Assembly (NCBI GenBank): GCA_025355595.1
Contig: JANXZI010000300.1
Coordinates: forward strand, 1 to 14,523
DNA: 14,523 bases
From: Spartobacteria bacterium
GTDB lineage: Bacteria > Verrucomicrobiota > Verrucomicrobiia > Chthoniobacterales > Chthoniobacteraceae
Direction of reading: 5' to 3'
Of this stretch, positions 7,276 through 14,523 are shown piece after piece (position 1 is the first letter of the stretch; each line of letters starts with the position of its first letter). Under the pieces are notes generated by a model. That model was not told the DNA's origin and searched no databases. It saw only the letters and a list, made by a program, of their open reading frames with translations. A program made the translations under genes and the position numbers.

Positions 7276-9326
7276 GGCACGTCTCCTTTCGGTTGCGCGG
7301 CATCCGCGAGATGGCGCGCGATGTCATCGGGAAAAAAATTGATCAGCGTGCGCCACGGCATCGGCACCGAGCGGCCGAGCCCGCAGATGGAAGCCATCTC
7401 GATCGCCTTGCCGAGTTCCGTGATGAGCGGCGTGATGTCGTTCTTCCAGCGATCGGCCGCGATGCCGCCGGCGAGCAGGTGCGCGCCGAGCGAGGCAAAC
7501 TTCTGCGAGCCCGTGCGACACGGCACGCATTTGCCGCACGACTCGTTGCGGAAAAATTCCGCGGACTTCACCGCTTCGCCGGCCATGTCGCGGCCCTCGG
7601 CGTACACGACCAGCCCCGCACCGAGCGCCTGCGTGGGACTCAGCGCGCGGAAAAGATTCAGCTCCAATTCGAGATCGAGGATGTCGAGTTCCGTGGCCGC
7701 GGGATCGAATCCGCGCCGCGCCGCGAGCGCCTGCCATTCCTTTTTTTCCGTGTGATTGCGCGGCAGTCCGCGCGCCGCCGTGAGCATCGCCGGCAGGAAT
7801 CCGCCCGACGGCCCCGAGGGCGCGAAGGCTTTCAATTTTTGATCTCCCGCCATGCCTCCGCAGTACTGCTCGCCGTGGATGAGTTCGCGCAGCGTGAGGC
7901 CCATCGGCACCTCGAAGACGCCGGGCCTTTTCACATCGCCGGAGACGGAGAAAAATCGCCGTCCCTGCCAGGTGTTCACGCCCTGCGCCGCGTAAGTTTT
8001 TCCGCCGTGGATCAAAATGCAGGGCACCCACGCGAACGTCTCCACGTTGCTCACGAGCGTCGGCAGATCGATCAGGCCGTTGGTCTCCAGCTTTGGCGGC
8101 ATGTTGCGCGGCTCGCCGCGGCGGTCGGACATCGCCTCGATGAGCGCGCTCTGCTCGCCGCAGATGTAGCCGCCGGGACTCACGAAGACCGAAATCGGAA
8201 ACGGCCTGCCGAGCACCGACGCATTCGCGCCACAGAAGCCCATCCCCTCCGCGCGGCGAATCTCCGTCTCGCACGCCGCGATCTGCTCGGCGTATTCGTG
8301 GCGGATGTAGATGAAGCCCTGCGACGCCTCCGTGATCAGCCCCGCGAGGATCACGCCCTCGACGATCGTGTGCGGCGCGCGCAGCAGGAGTTCGCGATCC
8401 TTGAAAGTCGCGGGCTCGCTCTCGTCGCCATTCACGACGATGAACGCGCGATCATCCGTCCCGCGCTGGCGCGCGCCGCGCACGGCATCGCGCACGTCCT
8501 TCCACTTTTGCACGGCGGGGATTCCCGCGCCGCCGAGTCCGCGCAGGTCGGCGGCTTTGAATTCGTCGAGCAGCGCATCGGACCATCCGCCGAGCGATGG
8601 GTCGCTCGCCCAGTCCGCCGCGGTCTGCCACGCGAGCACTGCGCCGGACACTTCATCGTCCGCTGAAAATCCCGCCCCCGTCTGCCCCACCGCGCCGCGA
8701 CGGAACTGCTCCAGCTTGTCGCTTCCCCAGTTGCGCTGCTCCGCAAAAATGAGGCCCGCGGATGCGATGGCCGCATTGCGCGCGGCGATGGCCTTTTGCA
8801 CTCCGAGATACTCCGGCGCATTGCCGCGGTACGCATCGATCGCCCAGTCGCCAGCGGAATATTTCTGATCCGCATCGTGGTCGCACGCGGGCGGCGTGCC
8901 GGCACTGCACGCGCCGAGGATCGCCTTCAGTTCCTCCGCCGTGCGCCCGAGAAAATACGACTCATGCTCTGCACCGCGCACCTCCACGCAAGCCGCCGGA
9001 GCACGGTCGCAGCGCCCGAGGCACGACACGCCCTCCACGGCGAGATCGCCATCCGCCGATGCCCCGATGTCGCGCAGGATCGCCGCCGAGCCCGCGAGAT
9101 GGCACGCCATGTCGCGGCACACGCGCAGGGTGATTTTTTTCGGCGGCGAGAGCCGGAAGTGCGGGAAGAAACTCGCCACCGCCTGCAAGCGGTGCAGCGG
9201 CGTGCCGGAGTCCTTCGCGTATTCCACCAGCGCCTCGCGCTTCAGGAATCCGAACTCGTGCTGGATCCGCGTGAGCGCGGGGACCAGCACCGCCTCATAC
9301 GCCGGACGCGCCTCGCCGCTGCTCAT
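7272..9326 (-). CDS. NuoE-NuoF fusion, HoxF-like NAD(P)H diaphorase subunit
   Basis: 684 residues. Residues 1-140 form a NuoE-like thioredoxin-fold [2Fe-2S] domain (C70, C75, C102, C106; VCRDMACHLAG and VSCLGRCDRAPA). After a linker of about 110 residues, residues 250-684 are NuoF-like: FMN loop RGLGGAGIPAVQKW (262-275), NAD-site segment NGDESEPATFKDREL (299-313), SPGGYICGEQSALIEAM (383-399), and a [4Fe-4S] site made by C597, C600, C603 and C648. By family it oxidises or reduces NAD(P)(H) through FMN and passes electrons to Fe-S clusters. The fusion order matches HoxF and some formate dehydrogenase and bifurcating hydrogenase subunits; it is not part of a nuo operon here. ATG 9326 has a strong GGGAGG nine bases upstream. 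Its stop overlaps the start of the Fe-S/cNMP gene, so the two are made together. Which nicotinamide is used, and the direction of flow, cannot be read from the sequence. Confidence 0.93.
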   Translation of the reverse strand: MSSGEARPAYEAVLVPALTRIQHEFGFLKREALVEYAKDSGTPLHRLQAVASFFPHFRLSPPKKITLRVCRDMACHLAGSAAILRDIGASADGDLAVEGVSCLGRCDRAPAACVEVRGAEHESYFLGRTAEELKAILGACSAGTPPACDHDADQKYSAGDWAIDAYRGNAPEYLGVQKAIAARNAAIASAGLIFAEQRNWGSDKLEQFRRGAVGQTGAGFSADDEVSGAVLAWQTAADWASDPSLGGWSDALLDEFKAADLRGLGGAGIPAVQKWKDVRDAVRGARQRGTDDRAFIVVNGDESEPATFKDRELLLRAPHTIVEGVILAGLITEASQGFIYIRHEYAEQIAACETEIRRAEGMGFCGANASVLGRPFPISVFVSPGGYICGEQSALIEAMSDRRGEPRNMPPKLETNGLIDLPTLVSNVETFAWVPCILIHGGKTYAAQGVNTWQGRRFFSVSGDVKRPGVFEVPMGLTLRELIHGEQYCGGMAGDQKLKAFAPSGPSGGFLPAMLTAARGLPRNHTEKKEWQALAARRGFDPAATELDILDLELELNLFRALSPTQALGAGLVVYAEGRDMAGEAVKSAEFFRNESCGKCVPCRTGSQKFASLGAHLLAGGIAADRWKNDITPLITELGKAIEMASICGLGRSVPMPWRTLINFFPDDIARHLADAAQPKGDVP

Positions 9327-9335
9327 GCGCGCAGA

Positions 9336-9341
9336 CCTCCC
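9336..9341 (-). promoter_or_regulatory. Ribosome binding site of the NuoEF-like gene
   Basis: GGGAGG on the minus strand, nine bases before ATG 9326. It is one of the few strong Shine-Dalgarno matches in the window and supports that start. Confidence 0.7.
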
Positions 9342-9458
9342 GGAGTGTCGTCACCGGTTTCCGCATCCCACGGAAAACGTCTTGGGTGTGGGGCAAACCG
9401 GCCGCACGGCGATTGGCTCTCGCGGCAGAGTTCTGGGGCAGAGGGCAACACGGCCGGG

Positions 9459-9486
9459 TTTCTATCAGGCGGCGAAATGCGGTCAA
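9459..9486 (-). promoter_or_regulatory. Possible sigma-70-type promoter for the NuoEF/Fe-S unit
   Basis: On the minus strand TTGACC (9481-9486), a 16-base spacer, then TAGAAA (9459-9464), about 130 bases before the NuoEF start. The -35 is good and the -10 is only four of six, so this is a candidate and no more. Confidence 0.3.
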
Positions 9487-9804
9487 AACGAAATCGCCAC
9501 CATGTCGTGAGATGCTCAAACTCGCCTAATAAGGATCAGGGCTCACGCCTCAAAACGGCGGTCATATTCTGGGGAACCAAACGAATCCGGCGGCATAGGA
9601 GCGCCCGGAAGTGCCACAAATTCCCCGCCGCCATGCGCACATTCCTCCAATCTGTCAAAATATGATGACCGACCTCTATTTCCCTGCTCCATTTCCCCGG
9701 AGTAAACGGCGAAAGCCTCACGAAACGCAGTTGTCGGGTTCGTTAAAAAGATCCCACGCATGGACCCGCGGATCCTTTCGGAATCGGGCGATGATGCCGC
9801 TGAC

Positions 9805-10254
9805 CTAAGATTCCAGTTCGCCATGGCGCGCGGGTGCGCGAAGGATTTCCCGGCCCGGCTCCCTGCACCCAGCGCGAATTGTGGGTGTGCGGGCGCGGAG
9901 GGCGCTGCGGACCGGCTGCCGGATGCGGAGGGCGGCGAGCACTTCGCGGTAGTATTTTCGCGTGCGGCGTTTGAGGGCGAGTTCTTCGTCGAGCTTCTGT
10001 TGGTCGAGTTCCGCCGCATCGGCGAAAGTCATTTTCGCATTCGCGGGGACGATCTGCTTGCCCTTCCTGCCGCGATGTTCCTTCAACAATTCGGCGAGCC
10101 TGGCTTGGGCAATGGACAGATGGTCGGTCTTGAGCGACTTCCACGTTTCCTTGCCGTTCTGAAACAGGCGGGCGTAGTAGCGGCCCGATTTGTGACGGAC
10201 GAGAAACTGCACTTTCGTCTTCTCCCACGTCTTCACAGCGGCGAGCGTCTTCAT
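9805..10254 (-). pseudogene. Truncated tyrosine recombinase (phage-type integrase), N-terminal part only
   Basis: A 149-codon frame whose first ~110 residues look like an integrase N-terminus. It opens with an arm-type DNA-binding segment (VQFLVRHKSGRYYARLFQNG, then KETWKSLKTDHLSIAQARLAELL), and is followed by the start of a core-binding domain (MTFADAAELDQQKL and RRTRKYYREVLAAL). From about base 9925 downward the resemblance stops and the reading frame becomes Arg/Pro-rich nonsense to a TAG at 9805. The catalytic R-H-R-Y half is missing in all three minus-strand frames, so the gene cannot be active as a recombinase. The ATG at 10254 lies 85 bases from the 3' end of a tRNA-Tyr gene on the same strand, the usual place for an integrase of a tRNA-targeting element. 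I read it as a relic of a former integrative element; a deletion with a foreign junction near 9925 is the simplest cause. Confidence 0.75.
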
Positions 10255-10311
10255 GCATTAACCGAAAAGAAGATGACCGTGAATTTTCAAGTGAAGAACC
10301 GTGCAAATCCG

Positions 10312-10338
10312 CTCCCTCTCTCGGTTTTTGAAAGGGAG
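10312..10338 (-). terminator. Hairpin directly abutting the tRNA-Tyr 3' end
   Basis: On the minus strand CTCCCTTTC (10338-10330), a nine-base loop, then GAGAGGGAG (10320-10312): nine pairs including one G-U. It begins at the base after the tRNA discriminator. The following sequence has only a short T-run, so it may act as a terminator, a 3'-processing signal, or both. Confidence 0.5.
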
Positions 10339-10421
10339 TGGGCAGAGATGGATTCGAACCATCGAAGGCGTAAGCCAGCGGATTTACAGTCCGCCCCGTT
10401 TGGCCACTTCGGTATCTACCC
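10339..10421 (-). tRNA. tRNA-Tyr (anticodon GUA)
   Basis: An 83-nt class II tRNA. The acceptor arm GGGTAGA (from 10421) pairs with TCTGCCC (10346-10340), with one G-U, and the discriminator is A at 10339. The anticodon stem-loop is GCGGA-CTGTAAA-TCCGC with anticodon GTA (plus-strand TAC, 10385-10387). A long variable arm follows, then the T-loop GGTTCGAATCC. CCA is not encoded; the next bases are CTC, so CCA must be added after transcription. An integrase remnant starts just downstream on the same strand, marking this tRNA as a probable attachment site. Confidence 0.96.
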
Positions 10422-10439
10422 TTTTTGATGGGGGCGGTG

Positions 10440-10467
10440 GTTATACGCACGCCGCTCCGCAGCGCAA
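10440..10467 (-). promoter_or_regulatory. Probable promoter of tRNA-Tyr
   Basis: On the minus strand TTGCGC (10462-10467), a 16-base spacer, then TATAAC (10440-10445), 18 bases before the tRNA 5' end at 10421. The -10 matches five of six consensus bases; the -35 is weaker. The position is what is expected for a short tRNA leader. Confidence 0.5.
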
Positions 10468-10896
10468 GGGTTTCGCGGGAAAAAAATCGCGATCGGGCGA
10501 TGCGGGCTGACCCCGCCGTTGATTTAGACAAAGCTCGACGGGAACTCGAAAAACGCGGTCCCAGAAGTCGCGATGCCCGGCCGCTGCAAGCTGCCTGTGC
10601 TTCAGGCCTCCGTCCGAATTCCAACAGAATCCCTCAGGTGATCCGGTCCAGCGGAGTTTTTTTTTGCATAAAAATCCAGCCGATCCCCGTCAGCCGAAGC
10701 TCTCGCTTTGGACCAAAAAGAAACGCTGCTTGCTCTCTACTGCGCTCAAGGAGCGCGCGCGAAATCGCGCGTCGGCCCGGGCCTGGAAAAGGCAAAATCA
10801 TTTTCCTGGCAACCAGCAGTTGACCACCAGCGCAGCCATACCGAACACTGACAACTCCTCGACAGAATTCATTTCAACCGACCGACGCAAATACCC
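10446..10896. other. Intergenic region between tRNA-Tyr and katG
   Basis: About 450 bases, no gene supported. Contents: the tRNA promoter at the left; a nine-T run near 10657-10665; a seven-pair hairpin at 10694-10711 (CCGAAGC, loop TCTC, GCTTTGG; the minus-strand loop is the GNRA sequence GAGA); a six-pair CGCGCG hairpin with loop AAAT at 10756-10771. TTGACC at 10820-10825 could be a -35 for katG but no good -10 lies at the right distance. I see no clear OxyR- or Fur-type site. Confidence 0.5.
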
Positions 10897-13149
<2,253 letters not shown>

Positions 13150-13189
13150 TCCCCGACCGTCCCTATGTCCGGCGCGGCAGCGATGCAGC

Positions 13190-14523
13190 TCAGCGATTGA
13201 GCGTATCAATCGCCTTCCGCGCGGCGCGGCGGACGTAGTCGTTCCCGTCGGAAAGGAGCGGTGTCAGTTTTTCCACGAGCGGCTTGCCTTTTTTCCCGAG
13301 CTTCGCGGCGCGCTCGCATGCCCACGCGCGCGCCTCGGAGGATTTGATCGCCAGTGCCTGCTCAATCGCGGCGGGATCGCGCACCTTCGCGGAGCGCAGC
13401 GCCTCGAGCGTGAACGCCCGGTCCTCGCTGTTTGCCAGCATCGCGACGAGCGTGCCGAGCGCGGGCGTGATCTGGTCCGGATCCTTGTCGCCGATCTGTC
13501 CGAGAAGCTCGGCCGCCGTGCGGCGCACCGATGCCTGCGAGTCGTGGAGCGCTTCCATGAGCACGGGGAGCGGCGGTGTGCCGGTTTGCGATTTCACCGT
13601 GGCGCGCAGCGAAGCCGCGCGGATTTCGGCATCGGGATCCTTCAGCGCTGCGGAGAGCACGCCCGCGGAATCCGCCGGTGATTTTTCCGGCGTCACTCCG
13701 GCGGTTGCGCCGAGCGCGCTGAGAATCGCGAGCCGATCCGTCTTCGCGGATTTCGGGTAAAGCTCCGCGAGCTTCTTCGCCGTGGCGGTGTCCGCGCCGG
13801 TTTTCGAGAGCGAGGCGAGCGCTGCGTTGCGCGTTGCGGGATCGTCGAGGCTCGCAGCGAGGCGTTTTGTGAGCGTGGGATCATCGCTGCCGATCGCACC
13901 AGCGGCCCTCAGCGCGGCGGCGCGCACGGTGGCGTCCCTGTCGTCGAGCAACGGCGTGAGCGCGGGTGCAAGAGCATGTGCGGTCTGGCCGAGCGCACCG
14001 GCGGAAGTTGCCGCGGACAGTCGCACGACGGGTTCGGGATCCCGCAGCGCGGCCTCGATTTTTTTCAAGGTGCCACCCGTGTCCGTCGCCATCGAGACGA
14101 GCGCGCTGAGCGCGGTCGCGCGGACGCATGGATCGCTGTCCGAAGTAAGATTCAGGACGGCGGCGCGCGTCTCGCGCGACTGCTCGCCGAGTTCGTTCAG
14201 TGTGCCGAGCGCGGCCACGCGCACGGATGCGACGGGCGAGCCGAGTGCCTTCTCCAGCTCCGGCAATCCTGCTGCTCCGATACCGGCGAGCAGCGTGATC
14301 ACCCAATGCTCGCGGTTCAGCGCGGCGGTGGGAGTTTTTTCGATCTGTCGCAGCACCTCCGTCACCGCAGGCCCGCCGATTTCCGTGAGCGCGGCGCGAT
14401 ACGCTTCTTTGCCCTGCGCGAGCGCGACGAGCTTTGGCAATGCCGTGCGCGCGGCGGGGCCGAAGCGACCGAGCGCGAGCGCCGCGCGTACGGAAATGCC
14501 AGCCTGCGAATCAGCGAGCAGCG
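13190..14523 (-). CDS. HEAT-repeat protein, 5' end outside window
   Basis: At least 444 codons built almost entirely from repeats of about 31 residues with the HEAT / PBS-lyase pattern 'hydrophobic-R-x-A-A-L-x-A-L-G'. Examples are SVRVAALGTLNELG, VVRLSAATSAGALGQ, ATVRAAALRAAGAIG, SVRRTAAELLGQIG and the C-terminal YVRRAARKAIDTL. The frame stays open to the right edge and the extra codons (LADSQAGISVRAALALGRFG) continue the repeat, so the TTG at 14440 is not the real start and the N-terminus is missing. There is no catalytic motif; HEAT arrays act as protein-binding scaffolds, and in this lineage they often sit on large secreted or membrane proteins (haem- or sorbosone-type domains), which cannot be checked here. 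It ends 40 bases from katG, convergent, with no clear terminator between them. Confidence 0.88.
   Translation of the reverse strand, partial: LLADSQAGISVRAALALGRFGPAARTALPKLVALAQGKEAYRAALTEIGGPAVTEVLRQIEKTPTAALNREHWVITLLAGIGAAGLPELEKALGSPVASVRVAALGTLNELGEQSRETRAAVLNLTSDSDPCVRATALSALVSMATDTGGTLKKIEAALRDPEPVVRLSAATSAGALGQTAHALAPALTPLLDDRDATVRAAALRAAGAIGSDDPTLTKRLAASLDDPATRNAALASLSKTGADTATAKKLAELYPKSAKTDRLAILSALGATAGVTPEKSPADSAGVLSAALKDPDAEIRAASLRATVKSQTGTPPLPVLMEALHDSQASVRRTAAELLGQIGDKDPDQITPALGTLVAMLANSEDRAFTLEALRSAKVRDPAAIEQALAIKSSEARAWACERAAKLGKKGKPLVEKLTPLLSDGNDYVRRAARKAIDTLNR

Larger units (their letters stand above)
9327..9804. other. Gene-poor stretch between redox unit and integrase remnant
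   Basis: About 480 bases with no gene I can support. It contains the ribosome binding site and candidate promoter of the NuoEF-like gene at its left end. A minus-strand open frame ending at 9543 runs through the rest but resembles nothing I recognise and overlaps the degraded integrase region out of frame. No terminal inverted repeats or transposase motifs are visible. It may be remnant mobile-element DNA, given the neighbour to the right. Confidence 0.5.

Noticed and set aside
5050..7755. Open frame of about 900 codons on the plus strand
   Set aside because: Lies wholly opposite the Fe-S/cNMP gene and the end of the NuoEF-like gene, both of which have many conserved motifs. The translation is Arg/His/Ala-rich with no recognisable domain; it is a product of GC-rich third positions.
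7248..8666. Open frame of about 470 codons on the plus strand
   Set aside because: Antisense to the NuoF part of the diaphorase gene, with the same Arg/His-rich composition and no motif.
9543..10019. Minus-strand frame of 158 codons overlapping the integrase remnant
   Set aside because: Its first half is out of frame with the integrase segment and Ser/Arg-rich; its second half resembles nothing I know, and there is no ribosome binding site. I checked it as a possible frameshifted integrase C-terminus and found no R-H-R-Y motifs.
13284..13760. Plus-strand frame of 158 codons opposite the HEAT-repeat gene
   Set aside because: Ser/Ala-rich shadow of a clearly repeated coding sequence on the other strand.

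Overview
The window is GC-rich and gene-dense, and it reads like a chromosomal segment of a Verrucomicrobiota-type bacterium. That placement is an inference from the mix of genes: a Prc-type tail-specific protease, a HEAT-repeat protein, a tRNA-linked integrase of a style I associate with that phylum, and short heptamer repeats between genes. No 16S or other phylogenetic marker is present. Codon bias is strong enough to create long spurious ORFs opposite the real genes.

Left part (1-4552). A Prc/Tsp protease, cut by the left edge, runs rightward and converges on a leftward gene for a small fusion of a degenerate histidine-kinase dimerization segment and a receiver domain; an 8-bp hairpin fills the gap. 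Upstream of that gene, also leftward, is an RppH-like Nudix hydrolase. Its start codon shares the palindrome CATG with the start codon of a rightward membrane-anchored small protein, so the two genes diverge from one tetranucleotide. A small secreted protein of unknown function follows.

Centre (4553-9326). A leftward two-gene unit, overlapping by a few bases, encodes an electron-transfer complex. The first gene is a NuoE-NuoF (HoxF-like) fusion with FMN, NAD and two Fe-S sites. The second is an 835-residue protein that carries a [2Fe-2S] domain, two [4Fe-4S] motifs, two cyclic-nucleotide-binding (Crp-type) domains and a four-motif DmsB/HycB-like ferredoxin module. Together they offer a path from NAD(P)H through FMN and about nine Fe-S clusters, apparently under nucleotide or other small-ligand control. 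No hydrogenase, molybdoenzyme or membrane subunit is encoded beside them, so the partner is unknown. This is the most unusual content of the window.

Right-centre (9327-10896). This is gene-poor sequence with the N-terminal remnant of a tyrosine recombinase beside an intact tRNA-Tyr(GUA), the layout left by a decayed integrative element. The tRNA has a plausible promoter and a hairpin directly against its 3' end.

Right part (10897-14523). A complete katG catalase-peroxidase with all catalytic residues converges on a leftward HEAT-repeat protein that is cut by the right edge.
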